Below are positions 1 through 12,160 of a stretch of 64,000 nucleotides of DNA, piece by piece. The position numbers were made by a program, and so were the translations under genes. The notes beneath the pieces were generated by a model that saw only the letters and a program-made list of their open reading frames with translations, was not told the DNA's origin and did no database searches. Each line of letters starts with the position of its first letter. Positions within the stretch are counted from its first letter, which is position 1. This stretch comes from Notospermus geniculatus (Eukaryota; Nemertea; Pilidiophora; Heteronemertea; Lineidae), in contig NMRB01000153.1 in NCBI GenBank assembly GCA_002633025.1, forward strand, positions 370,027-434,026. The letters are read 5' to 3'.

Positions 1-230
1 AAATTTGAACATCATCATACATGTTCAGGTTTGTTGGGAAAACAGTCCACACGATCATACATTTTGTCCTGAACATCATCACACAAATTTGAACATCATC
101 ATACATGTTGGTTGCTGTTCAAGTTTGTTGGGAAAACAGCCTACACAATCAAATATCTGTCCATGAACATCATCATACAAATGTATGACGATGTTTTGAA
201 CAAATGTATGATCGTGTAGACAGGCCTTAA
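1..230. mobile_element. Right part of a MITE (TAA target site), cut by the window start
   Basis: This is nearly identical to the last ~220 bp of the complete element at 26203-26788. It contains repeated GAACATCATCATACA-type motifs and ends at 227 in the terminal sequence GACAGGCCT, followed by TAA (228-230). The left end lies outside the window. The 3-bp TAA flank of the complete copy fits PIF/Harbinger-type insertion (TWA target), which is family knowledge and not proof. No transposase is encoded. Confidence 0.75.
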
Positions 231-768
231 GTCGTAAGGAAACCAACAATGGTGAATTGCCTAAGATCCAAAAGGATACGAGTTTCTTTCATCGACGATG
301 GCTAAAATACAAGGAGTTTGGAGTGTTTGGACACTTTGAGTTCGTACAAATGATCCAACTTCACGGGTTCAAACGAGTCCTGTCCGTTTGATCATCACGT
401 GCAGCCTGTTAAGTTCTTCCCGCCGCAGTTAAGTTCATTCATCGGAGCAAATCACACCTGACACAGTCAGAAGAGGCCAACTCATCTCCCCTAAAGCTCA
501 AATAGCGAGAATATGAATTCTTTTTTTCATCTGGGAATGACACCGCCATGCTTTTTGTAATCCCATATTACCGATATAACACACGACACCTTTTATCAAC
601 AGTATCCAGCACTTATTTCTTCATGAAGTCGGATTAGCGTGGCACAACAGCAACCTTTTCCTGAGTTGCGAAGAAAAATGTTAATTGCACGTTTGCTTCT
701 TAACACCAAGCCGCTTCATTGAGCAGATGAAGATTAAGAGTCTGGGTCAGCCTAGAACCTGCCGTTAG
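231..768. other. Intergenic, nothing recognised
   Basis: No coding exon, RNA gene or repeat that I can support was seen here. Confidence 0.5.
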
Positions 769-934
769 AGGCCACTACCAGTTAGCGGTCCTAGAACGTC
801 ATGTAATTTGACGTCACATAGAAGAAATGCACGCCACGACGTCGACCATAATGACGTGGACGCCTTGGCTTACGTCTGTGACGTCAAATTTTGTGACGTT
901 CTAGGACCGCTAAGAGGCGGCCTCTAACGGCAGT
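769..934. mobile_element. Short TIR element (MITE family 2, copy a)
   Basis: The left end (CTGCCGTTAGAGGCC, then TTAGCGGTCCTAGAACGTCA) is repeated inverted at the right end (ctaggaccgctaa, then cctctaacggcag). A diverged copy lies at 58461-58640 with the same interior (gaagaaatgcacgccac). It is non-coding. Confidence 0.8.
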
Positions 935-1026
935 AAAGTCTCCCATTCAATATGCCGATTACTGGTCACGTGATACTGTCGGGAACGAAGACCTGTGGTA
1001 TCAAATCTGTTCCACAACAAAAGCTT

Positions 1027-1130
1027 TGACCTCAAGAGGTCGAGGTGCCTGCTTTGACCTCAAGAGGTAATGCAGTGTGCCTGCTTTGACCTCAAGAGGT
1101 CAAGGTGCCTGCTTTGACCTCAAGAGGTCA
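1027..1130. repeat. Four-copy array of everted nuclear-receptor half sites
   Basis: The palindrome TGACCTCAAGAGGTCA, with one end base changed in copies 1 and 2, occurs at 1027-1042, 1055-1070, 1087-1102 and 1115-1130, separated by GTGCCTGCTT-like spacers. TGACCT-N4-AGGTCA is an everted repeat of the canonical AGGTCA half site. Whether any receptor binds is unknown. It may simply be a minisatellite. Confidence 0.8.
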
Positions 1131-2031
1131 AGATGCCGAGAAGAATAAACACGACTGACGTACCTTTTGGTTAGCAGACTTCGGGAACGTATACAATGTG
1201 TTTGATTTTTATTCAGGTTTGTTCATCTCCCAACACTTAGCCATTTAAATCCTGTCAGTGTCAGTTTTCATTAATACTGCGTCTGTTATTGACAGTCCGT
1301 GATGACGTCTGCGAGGCCCTTTTTTCCCTTCTTGAGTTCCGATGCCTTGTCATCCGAGAGGGAAATCAAACCGAAAAATGTAAACAAAGATAAAGTTGGG
1401 CGACATGTTGGTCTTCACTATGACAGGTCACGTCTCGTGCACGTGACGCTGACGTCTCGCGCACGTGATCTTCATGTGATGAAGCCCCTGGGTTTTTCGC
1501 CAATGAGCTTGTTCTTTTGGCTTTGAAATTTGGGTGACAGTGAGCTGACATCGCAAAGAGGGGACAGCTGTGTGGTAATAAATCAGAAATGGTGAGATAG
1601 ACGTGACTGATTTTGTTCCCTGTCGGGTGTTCTCCGTCTGATTTCGTCTCTCACCGTTCATTAGTATAAACAGACCGCCGTGTCGTCTCAAAACCATGCT
1701 ACGAAAGGCCGCAGGTGTCGAGCAATGAATATCTCTTTAGCAAACCCTCGAATACGTCAGTTTAAAATGCATCAACAGGGATTTCACGGAATCGCTGCGG
1801 TTTTTATGGCCTATCAGAATCTCTCTCCCTGCAAGTTAATGNAAACCAATATCCAATCAAATTCGGCCTCATCAAGATGGTTACCATGGTAACATGCATC
1901 TCAAACTCAAGAAAAAAATTTAAAAGACCTCCCGCCCTCCTCAGACAATTGAGAGTCGAAGGATGTTAACCAACTATTTCATTTACATGGCCTTAAAACA
2001 CGGGAGCCAATCAGGGTCATCCTTTCAAAGT
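1131..2031. other. Intergenic, no gene seen
   Basis: Short open frames only, without recognisable domains. Two neighbouring CACGTG E-boxes occur in a short duplicated stretch near 1438-1468 (gcacgtgacg, then gcacgtgatc). One ambiguous base lies at 1842. Confidence 0.5.
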
Positions 2032-2260
2032 TACCCAGAATTCCGAGTTCGCACAAAAGCGGAAGTCACATCGAACATAAATGTAATTTTAGCGCATGCA
2101 TGGATGTGACATCGGACATGAATGTGAACTTTTACCATACGCACATGTTACGTTTTGATTACCCACAATTCCGAGTTCGCATGAAACCGGAAGTAGCATC
2201 GAACATAAATGTAATTTTAGCGCATGCATAGATGTAACATCGAACACGAACATGAACTTT
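2032..2260. repeat. Two-unit tandem duplication, period about 127 bp
   Basis: The block beginning TTACCCAGAATTCCGAG at 2032 recurs at 2159 (TTACCCACAATTCCGAG). Both continue through a shared stretch (catcgaacataaatgtaat, tttagcgcatgcat). The unit is not coding. Confidence 0.75.
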
Positions 2261-2289
2261 ATCGCATGCACATATTGAGTTTTATCGAA

Positions 2290-5149
2290 CATAAATGTGT
2301 ATGTCCCATGCAAATATACACTTCCAACATAAATATGTTTGGTGTCGAATTTTGCAACGGATATCATGCCATACTAGTACATGTACTACTTATCTTACCT
2401 TGGCAGTTTCAGCCAAAGAATGACGATCATTGAGCTTCAAAATGAAACCGCGCATGCGCAGGGATATTCTAAAACTGGCACTGTTCGTTTCCAATGAGTT
2501 GGATGATGTTGGTGTACATTCCTTTTACACCCCATCGATAGCCTTGTGTATAACAAACCCGATTACGACAAAGAATTAGAAAAAGTGTGTAGGTTGTTCA
2601 GTCTTCGTGGGTGGTCCGCCAGGAGACATTGGTAGCTGCTAAAAATGTCGTGATTTAGAAACATTTCTGAAAAAAACACCTGAGACGAATATAAATGTAG
2701 AAATTAGACGGAAATGAGATTGTATGGCTGGGAATATTGGTCTCTCGAACGTTGCATAATGGACAGAACCTGTAATCACCCGGTATTCATGCGTCACAGT
2801 ACCGCAGCTGAAACGTCCGCGTACACTGCTTCGAAAGGTTGAACGATTTCGGGTTGAACCAAGGTAAAGAATGAGAAATAACGAGAACGCTACGACTCTC
2901 AGGAATCACTTTCTTTTGTATTTCACTTCAAAGTCGACAGTTTTGTTTCCGAGGCAAGTGTTGTACTTTAAGCTCGTTACGAAATCGAATGTATAACCGA
3001 AAAAAATCCACCTCGTTAGCAATGAAACAGGATATCGTTTATACGTCGTGTATACCTGAGACCCTCCGGGCTTGCATATCATCTTGATAAATATTAGATT
3101 TAAATCATTGGCTTCTTGATGATTACCGCTGCCCGAAAGCAAACCACACAAGTGCATCAAGTGCCAACCCCTCCAATCTTTCTTGATATCCACTTTTAGG
3201 ACCAATCAGAAGATATTTGCCCAAGTTCCGCATTCCCGAGACTTCTCTACTGCTACCAACTGATCTAATCTATCTGTGATCTATCACTTTATCTGCCGCC
3301 CCCGGGCAAGGGATCTTCGCCATCCTGATGGTTATCTCATCCTTTGATCACACCGATGGAATGGACCTTCCCCACCGGCCACGTTTGGCCCAACAGCCAC
3401 GTTTCTCCAGCGGTCACTCGTTGAACGATCACTACCAAACCGAGTCCGGATCTATTATTAGAAGTCGAGCAAATGAGTGAGTGCCTCTTGAGCCAATGAC
3501 GGCATGTATTCAAGCGTGCGGCCAATCAGATCGTGTTACTTCATGACGTCAGACGGTTTACCTAATTACGTCATAAACACCGTAGAATGTGTGCAGTAGT
3601 GCAATAATCGCCGAAAACAACAGGTTCGTGGCTTTTCCTTGAATACACCTTGCACAACAGTGCGCTCACTGCAGTTTGTCGCCTTGTCATAGATCTCTCA
3701 CAGGGTCCCTGCACTTTTATCGTAAAGACTTCCTTATGAAGATAGAATGAAACCTAAACACCATTGGCGAGGTAATATAAAACAAAAGGGAAGCCGTTAG
3801 AAGGAGCCCGACTTCATCCGCGGGAAAGACGTGGTATTCGATGACAAAATAAACCCCATAGACTGATTTTACGGGGCTTTAATTTTAAAATCCTTCTGGT
3901 TTGATGTGACTGGTGGAAGGCAAGGGGATCGTCCTGGCGCGTCGGGGATTTGAGTCGCGAACTGTATTTGAAGGCGATCGTAATCGAGCCCCCAAAGAGT
4001 ATGAGGGACTGCCAGTAAACTGTGTTGACAATAGGATCCTTTGTCTTATGAAGTGGTAGGGACTTGGTTTGGCTCGCGACGGGATAATCTGCTTATTGGA
4101 AAGTCTTTTAAAGTTCTTCTTCAATAGCTGCTTTGAGTTGAGAGTTGCGGAGGTGTGCCTTCACAGAAACCAACTCAGGAACCACGTGAACGTCGATATC
4201 TACGCCTGATCTCAGTCAATGTACTCTAGGTTGGCAGTGTGTCGCAAGCAAACTGATAAACCCTGTACCAGGCAATGTGCTTTCCGCCTCTCGTCCGATG
4301 GCGGTCAAGACTTATCACAAACCTATACCATTTTGTGGGGATATCCAAAAGTGTTTTGCGATAAGCAGCTGTCGTTTGCACACTTTTCCCAAGAGAATCA
4401 GAAATCAAGGATTTTCTGTCACCAATCTTGGCAACCACTGAATGATTAGAGATGTCGATAGGGTCGAAATAAGTGATATAATAATGGAGGGTTATCCTGT
4501 CAGGAACGTCAGCAGGGGTCGTATCATTGTTTATGAGACGACCCTGGGGTGACGTGTTCTTTACGAGTGTTGGCTAAATCAAACACCTCTTCGTTTGAGA
4601 GCAAATGGCGAGGATGATGAGCTGGTTGTCGTTCATTTACATTTCGAGAGGCTTGCCGTATGAGCAAGAGTGCCAACGGGTAGCTGCATCTCGATCAAGT
4701 GATCATGAAGAAGGCTAATCCGCATTTCGGTCCCGTCATGTTGATTTTGTTCTGTTTCGTCCAGTCGTTTCTTTAGTTTCACCAGTCCTACCAGCCTGAG
4801 GCATGTGAGGTGTCAGTTCTTCTCGGTCTAGCGCTCGCTCCTTTTGTATGTGGCTACGAAGGAAGGGAGCGCTAAGCACCCCCGGAGAGGGAGGGAGCGC
4901 TAAGGACCCCCGGTAAGAACTACCAGTGACTCCTGAGTAACTCGGGATGCAGTCCTGCTTCTTCAGAGGAAGAGTTGCGTATTTGGAGGTCCTTCAATGT
5001 ATCTATCTCTCTGCCTCGCTTGTAAAACGATCTGATATCTGTCAATAATTCTTCATCGAGGACTCTCGCCTGGCCTTGGAATGCATTAGACTACCGGAAA
5101 TGCAACAGCAGATTAAGTTTCATGCCATGCAGTGTGGCACCCATTCTGC
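2290..5149. other. Intergenic, no gene seen
   Basis: Only short shadow-type open frames. A short direct repeat (gggagcgctaag plus acccccgg) occurs twice at about 4866-4915. Imperfect hairpin arms surround 4504-4560 (GGAACGTCAGCAGGGGTCGT against GACGACCCTGGGGTGACGTG). Neither can be assigned to a known family. Confidence 0.5.
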
Positions 5150-5319
5150 CCGGTGTAGTAGAATATAATGTCCCCGATATGTGATGTCCCCCAACAATAC
5201 ATTTACGGATTAAGCTGCACCATTGAATTGGACTCTAGAGAGACCAAGACCCTTAATCCTGTGACAAACAATGCAGGGGGACATCAGGCGAGTGGGGACA
5301 TTAGATTTCATCACACCTG
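5150..5319. mobile_element. Short TIR element (MITE family 4, copy a)
   Basis: It starts CCGGTGTAGTAGAAT and ends in the inverted ATTAGATTTCATCACACC. It shares both ends and the sub-terminal GATGTCCCC motif with 8309-8488. The interiors differ between the copies. Confidence 0.7.
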
Positions 5320-7162
5320 TACACCTGAACCGATGTGGGGCGGGGCACGATGCTTTTAATGTTTCTGGCAGGATTTTAATAAGTTTTAACAGTCGGTCGA
5401 AACTGTTGTCCACCAAGTGCATTTCCTCTTGTTCCCTCAACATAACTGATTCGTACCAACTACAGCCTGGATAGGCAACCACATGGATCATAGCATGAGG
5501 AAGGTACAGTACCCTTATCAAGAAAAATAACTCGACCCCAGATCTACAACATGTTTTCTATCTTGTTTGCAGACATTTGTCCTATTTTCCCCTCGTTTCT
5601 TTGTAAACTACAGCAATACCGTGTTCCTCGCTGCCGGGTATATTCTCTTCTCTGCTCCTGGATTAAACCCAGAGCTGTAACCCGAGAGTTGGTTCTTCTA
5701 GATGGAGTATAACGTGTGTACGATTGGAGCGAGTTTTTACTTCCCTGCGCTATCTGGCAGTGGTCGTTGAAGCAAGAACTGCTATCAGGATTTCAAGTTG
5801 ATGGGGGGAGATAGAGCGAGGTGGAGGTATGCTGGAGTTCAGAGATACAGGTTTTGATTGACAAATGATTAAGCAGCTCGATTAGGCGGATATGTGGGCT
5901 GAGGTAGAATTCGTTTGAGTAGAAAACCCGAAGATTCTCCTCAGTCTGTCACGAGTTCCATCACTCTTCCTAAAAAAACCTGGTCGTCGGTGATAAAAAG
6001 CTTCCAGCGTGATTTGAATCAGCAATCAAACCGCGTGTCACCGTCTCGTTGATTGACAATCGTCGGCTCGCGCTGAGCCATCAGGATTGCGCGAAATTAT
6101 TCCTGTTGACCCGAGCCATCATCTCGGTCCTGGTGTCACCTGAGAGTGGCCTTTCCAGTTGCCTGTGGTGATGAAGTGTCAAATGACATTTCGTTTTGGG
6201 AGGGCATTTAAAAGAAGGAAAAAAAGAAGGAAAGGTATTGCAAATTTGATCCCAGCTCGTTGGTTTTTATGTACAACAAACCCTTATCATTCTTGCAACA
6301 ATGACGAAATCCCGCGTGAGCGTCGTTTACTGGTAGCGCGTCTCTTTACGTTCCTTTTACAATGGCGTTCGTTGCGAACAGCGTTTCTCGCCGGTTTGAT
6401 AGTTCGTCGGCGATAAAATGTTCAGGCCTATAGGTCTACATCAACGTACATGAGCATTTCACGCTTTCCACTGGGATAAATGGACATTTTAGTGGGTAAG
6501 TGGTCAGGCCTTTTAATGAGACACTGGCCCTTTTCGGCCACGATCCACCCCAACCCGCAGGCGACTTTTCAGCTTCCTGCCGATTCCAGCTGATCTCTCC
6601 GTGGTAAAAAAAGCATCACGTTGAGTTCCGCCAATAACAATCCCAGCTTCTTTTTTCCAGTTGGTGAAATGAACATCCTATACACGTTTGATCCAGTCCT
6701 GCTTTTTTAAAATGGTAATGCCCTATTCCGGAGGCATTATATTGACAGATTGTTGCATAATTCCAATAGTAAAGATCACGAGTCTGGACAATGTCATTAC
6801 CAGATGCCTCCAGGCACTGACTACCGATCGACGAGTCAGCATCGGTCGTGATGTAGCCAACCGTTCACATTGTTATGCCTTGTCATGGAGTCATTGTCCA
6901 CAGCAGTGGTGATCGCATGAATGGTCGCCAGTGGGAGGTTTCAAACCGATCGCTGATAATGGAATGTCCATTCACTGGAATATCACAGTGAAAGCGCCAC
7001 TGATGGCTTCAGTTTTTATGTATCTGTTGAGATGGTCTATCACTATCAACTGGGGAAAGATGGTAAACCAATATGCATACAGTTAAGATAAACAAGCCCT
7101 GAGGTGCTCAAAGAATTTGCGAGCTCCACTGATCAGTTCAGGACCATCTAGGTAGTATGGAT
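5320..7162. other. Intergenic, no gene seen
   Basis: No exon with splice sites and a recognisable protein segment, and no repeat worth naming. Confidence 0.5.
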
Positions 7163-7290
7163 GTAGAGATCGGCGTCTTATCACGGATCCTTATGCGTAT
7201 ATACGGATCGAAATGTACAAAAAACTTGCCTTCGTTGTACAGAATCCTATCGGTAAACTCAAGGATCCGTGATAGGTCGCTGATCTCAAC
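7163..7290. mobile_element. Small TIR element
   Basis: The left arm GTAGAGATCGGCGTCTTATC plus acggatcctta is matched by the inverted right arm (aaggatccgtgatagg, then tcgctgatctcaac). About 30 bp of imperfect inverted repeat encloses ~65 bp. Confidence 0.65.
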
Positions 7291-8239
7291 CTCCCTAGCA
7301 ATTTCACTGAAGCCATCCGGTACTGATCTAAGTGCAGGTCGACAAGAATGGAGAAATCTCAAAGATGTCAACAACCGCTTATCCGCTTATCTTTTTTTCG
7401 TGAAGCACATATCGTTGCCAATTTTAAGTCTGCACGAAACTGATTTTTTTGCATCTTTGGCGTATAATTATTGTAATCGAGGAAGTACGAGCGTCCTTAA
7501 CGAACCTGTCCTCCTTAACGTCGACCAGGTTGCCGTCGAGTCGAGGGGGGCATCCAGGCCCAGCTTCCGTCGTTTACCAATTAGGATGGCATTTTTTTGT
7601 CGCCAGGGTTCGGATGAGTCCAGGGTCGGGAGATGCCGGAAACACGTGACCAGGGACCACGGTACGCAAACATACTCCAGCATCTGTTACAACTGGCTTC
7701 AGATGATATCGAACTCTCGTATCGCCTCCAGCGAATCGAACCTTTTCCTGACCATCTGTAACTCTCCTTCGGGCGCTCGTACCCCGTCTGCCATTTCTTC
7801 CCCTTTCTCATTAAACCCTAGCAATGCCGGACATTACCCCGCCAAGATCCTATTACGGCCACTGTCGTTGATGACCGTATCAGATTTGGCATCAAGTTCC
7901 GGACAGCTTCACCTATTTCCCGCAGGGAAGAATACAAAACCAATTTCGAGAACTCAACTCGCATTATTAGTCGAAAAAAGAGTTTTTTGTCGAGGTTTTT
8001 GGTCAGTAAATTATCATCTTGCATGACGGCCGATAAGGTTACCACATCAATATCGTGGAGCCGTAAGGTTTCCTCCGGATTGGTTCACTGGGATTTCAAA
8101 TGTCATTCCTGGTTCTCTCTGGTGCAGTGACCATTATAGCCAGAGGTTCGCTCAGGCTGCTGAATGGATATTACGGTAACCGGTGACGGGGAAAGCAGTG
8201 AAACACACGTCCCATTGCTCATCATGTCATTCATGTCTG
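7291..8239. other. Intergenic; long open frame judged not a gene
   Basis: A plus-strand frame is open from 7157 to 8026 (289 aa). It starts inside the TIR element at 7163, has no recognisable domain, signal peptide or membrane segment, and its composition is Ser/Arg/Leu-rich like translated non-coding DNA. I do not call it a gene. Confidence 0.5.
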
Positions 8240-8308
8240 ACATTGGTAGTGGTGGTGGGTGGTCAGTGGCGGTGGAGGAGGTGGTGGCGGCGGCGGCGGC
8301 GGCGGTGG
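8240..8308. repeat. GGN/GGC trinucleotide-rich tract
   Basis: Imperfect (GGT)n then (GGC)n run, reading gtggtggcggcggcggc in its core, directly abutting the TIR element at 8309. Confidence 0.9.
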
Positions 8309-8488
8309 CCGGTGTAGTAGAATGTCAGGTACCCCGATATGAGATGTCCCCCAACAAAAGATTCTGACGGAATAAGCGTCGGCTACAATAGGCCGGACAC
8401 TAACAGACAGAAACTTCTGTCACGAGATGTCCCCTGTACAATAGAAGCGGACATCTGGTATCGGGAACATTAGATTTCATTACACCGG
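8309..8488. mobile_element. Short TIR element (MITE family 4, copy b)
   Basis: It begins CCGGTGTAGTAGAATGTC and ends ATTAGATTTCATTACACCGG, an inverted match of the start. The inner CCCCGATATGAGATGTCCCC also has an inverted partner near 8450. It is related to 5150-5319. Confidence 0.75.
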
Positions 8489-11400
8489 GTGGCGGTAGTG
8501 GTGGTGGTGGTTGAGGAGGGGGAAAGGAGTGCGGTCAGGGGTGGGGGTGTCCGGGGAGGGGTCTGGTTGGTGAAAGAAACTCTTTTTCCACTTTGAGTTT
8601 TTCAGAATTCGCCATCTCCTGAGATTTCCATTGACACTCCTCCATGCTGGCGAAATGTTTCTTGTTTGACCGAATGCCTTTTGCAGAATGAGCGTGGAGT
8701 CAGTCAGCACATTCAGTCGGATGCGTTCGGCACTTTTCGGCAGAACCCGTAGCAGCAACACGAAGGGTGAAATCAGTAAAGAAATTCAGAAGATGAAAGA
8801 GGGGACAATAAGACAATGACAATCTGAACATTGTCCAACGAATCACTGACCGGCTCAAATAATGTTGGTTCCTGAGCATCTTATGACCGCCTCCATCCGG
8901 TAAGATCGGTCATTGAATGTCATGATAACTATGTAATGGCCGCCGTGTCATTTCCGCTCCAAGGACTTGTAGCGTCCGCCGAGGAAATAGGAGAGGCTTT
9001 GGTCATCATGGTCATGGGAGATTACCTCGTGGGGCTTTTGTGTTGGTGACCTTGACAGTGTTAGATGAGGACCACAGGTCCTTTTACGTGACAGCGGTCA
9101 TTCTAGAAGATCGCAATTGTAGTCCTAAAATAAATGTCGCTATTACAGGATTGTTCAATACTGGGTCTGTTTGCGATGCAATCCTTTGCATGTCGTGACT
9201 CCCAACAGTGAACCGGACCTGCGTCTGGGGACTACCATTCCAGCCGTACCGGGGGACCTGAGTGGGAACCTTTGTGCAATGCGAGGAGAGTATTGACATA
9301 GGCTGCCCACGACCCATTCCCGCAAGGTCGGAGTGAAAACGTGACATCAGCGCGGCGGAAACGGACTTCGATATCCTGGTTTGGAAACTGGACAGGCTGA
9401 AGTGGACACCTATAAGTCACAATGCCATTGACAATACCTCCGCTTTCTCATGTTTTCAAAACAATAGCCTGTCCCCCCGAAGATAACGAACGCACCCGCA
9501 GTGCCAATACTCTGATAAAACATTGCTTAAGCCAGAGAAACAGAGAAATTAATAATGCATGTGGCCATTTCCTCAGCAAATTGGTTTATTGTTGAAATTG
9601 ACACGGAGGCTCGGAGATTTCATTCACGCGAGAGTGGAGAGAGTCGCGAGAAGTGATTTTATATGAAAAACCGACCAGCTGTTTTGATGTAGGGTAGATC
9701 GAATCACAGGATAAATTGATCGAATAACTGAGAGTTGATTGTAAGAGAAATGGACAATTGGTATGCAAATAAGAAAACAGGGACATTTCATTGACGTGGT
9801 CCAACTCTGGCCCTTATAGGAACACAAGATATCATCCCACCTACGACAAAATGGTGAAATACATACTCACAAGTGGCGAAATGGCTTGCTCTTATATATA
9901 CAACCAGTTCCAAACAAATCACTTGCACAAAAGCTGAGTGGTACAATGTTGACGGAAGCCTTTTGCTGAGCTGCTGTGTGGTACTTGTGTCGTATAGCGA
10001 ACACAACAAACAGCAACCTTGGGAACTACTCGATGGCTCTCAAAGACCGATTACCAGCTCGCACGGCCATAAAACAGATCCAACAAGAAGCTTTTGTAAG
10101 AAATCTCTCGCTCTTTCTCGGCCTTTTGTGGAGGTAAACCCCGACAGCGACAAAGAAATTAAAATATTCGTGGAATTGACAATTAATTTCTCTGTAATTA
10201 TGATCAAAATTCGATGGAATTATTAAATTATTACGCATGACATGAATGAATCACTCACGTGTGCTTCAAGCAAACAGCACAAAACGCAATGTATTTTCTT
10301 GTTTTCGGCCCACTTGGTGCGATATTCGTTAATGACACGTGATCATACAAATCACGTGGGACGCGGGATGACCAATCAGACGCGAGACGCCATGACGTAG
10401 GCGGGGTGATTTCGATGATCTTTGCATGTGGCACACAGACAGACGACATAACGAAACTCATCAATGGCTTTCTCTCCCTATCATAATGAGTTTCATTTGA
10501 GTCGGTGGTCCCGATGACTATCAATAATTGGGCTCATTTTCTTGGTGGTACGTGAAGTCGTACAGCTCATCGTCGAGATCACTTGAAACCCTAGCGTAAT
10601 CCACGAAAACATTACTGTCGCGCCGGATGAGCAACAAATGCGGCAAGATTGCCTCCAAATTGGTTGAATCTTTCAGTCAATTAGTTTGATTTGTCTCGTA
10701 ACGAATCGACCTGCTTTTACTCACTCACTCTGTGGTAATGCAACAAGCCGTTTTTAGATGGACGCGGAGGCGTTTGGAAACGTTTCTGCCCATCGGCTCA
10801 ACAGAATTCAATGCGATCGGTCTCTTCTGCTCTGGTTTTGAAATGCTATATGACACGTTCTTGCAAGAGGGTTCAAAAAGGGATCTAATGTGTCAAACCA
10901 GAAGAACCCTTTATTCAATGTGTCGCCCTTTGTCATGGCGAGAGGAGTTGATGAAGCCCCTAATGTAAGTCACATCCGCGAAGGCGGCACACGCCGACGA
11001 TATTCCTACTGAAGTTATCCGAAGCGGATTATTCGAGTTTTACAACATTATATTGGCATTTGTTCGCATTTTTTTTTTACAAAAACGTTCCCACTGTTGC
11101 ACTTTATCGGACTCTCAGAGTCCCCCCGCGGCCGACATTTATAATCCCCAATCACGTGTACCTTAAATAACCCAGACCTAAAACGTTAAGTGATTTCCAT
11201 TTCGCTCTTACAACTCATGACATTGCGCATTTTTTTTGAACAGCATCTTTTATGTCGGAAATCGAATCGATGAACGCTGGTTGATGTTTCATCCATTACA
11301 AGACAAAATGATAAGTCTGTATAATCATGAAAACAACCCTGCAATTCACTATCGATTATAGAAAAAACGTTTGGAAGTCGCCTTTTATTTAGAGACTAAT

Positions 11401-11512
11401 GTTTCCTTTATGTCTTAAACGTCGAGGAATGAATTCCGATATTCTATCAACCTTCTTGAAAACTGTAACAATCCATTAATAATTATTTCCAATACCAACA
11501 TAATGTTGAGAA
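8489..11512. other. Intergenic, no gene seen
   Basis: Open frames are short and unlike known proteins. There is no tRNA fold or repeat that I can support. Confidence 0.5.
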
Positions 11513-11706
11513 ACTACACAATACTAGGACACTGTCAACCCTGATATAACATTGCCAGAATCGCTGTTATAATTAGCCTTCTAAATTTATCATCTCTAAA
11601 TGCCTCAACTACACCATACTAGGACACTGTCAACCCTGTTATAACATTGCCAGCATCGCTGTTATAATTAGCCTTCTAAATTGATGATCTCTAAATGCCT
11701 CAACTG
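11513..11706. repeat. Two-unit tandem duplication, period 95 bp
   Basis: The block atactaggacactgtcaacc at 11521 recurs at 11616, and both continue to the shared end ctaaatgcctcaact. Few substitutions separate the two units, so the duplication is fairly young. Confidence 0.85.
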
Positions 11707-12039
11707 ATAAATGACGGAATTAAAATTGATTAAAGGCTTTACACGCGTGTCAACATCTCCCGGTGAAATCGATTTCTTGGAGTGTAGATTTCAATTTGTT
11801 GCGGCAAGGTTTGTAACAATCGAGATCAAGGCCTTTCGAGCAGCAATTGCTTCCTCTTCGGTGCACCTCTTACGCCTGATGTGCACGTTTCAAGGCACGT
11901 TGCTTTTGAAGTACGGTTCCGTATTCAATATGGCTGCCACAGCAGCCATCTTGCATTCGGCTTCTCCGCGGATTGGGCGCACGGCAAGCAGAAACTTAAA
12001 CAGCAGATCACAGTCTGACAGGCCTCAATGGCGCTTTGC

Positions 12040-12156
12040 ACACATGGCAAGTGAATAAATGGCTTGAATAAACTGTATTATAAGATCTATTGTATATTTG
12101 CTCTGTAACGCTTTGTTGAGGAGCCAATAAATATCTTGTATCTTGTATCTTGACCC
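12040..12156 (+). mobile_element. Possible retroposon 3' tail
   Basis: AT-rich sequence with several AATAAA-like motifs (gaataaatgg, gaataaactg, ccaataaatatc) ends in a short tandem TATCTTG repeat (12132-12152). Such short tandem 3' tails are typical of CR1/L2-type non-LTR elements. No coding part is recognisable, so this is a guess from the tail only. Confidence 0.4.
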
Positions 12157-12160
12157 CAGC

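Noticed and set aside
7157-8026. 289 aa open frame on the plus strand
   Set aside because: It starts inside a TIR element, has no domain, no membrane or signal segment and no supporting splice context. Its composition looks like translated non-coding DNA.
11711-12058. 115 aa open frame before the retroposon-like tail
   Set aside because: No similarity to reverse transcriptase, nuclease or other element proteins that I can recognise.
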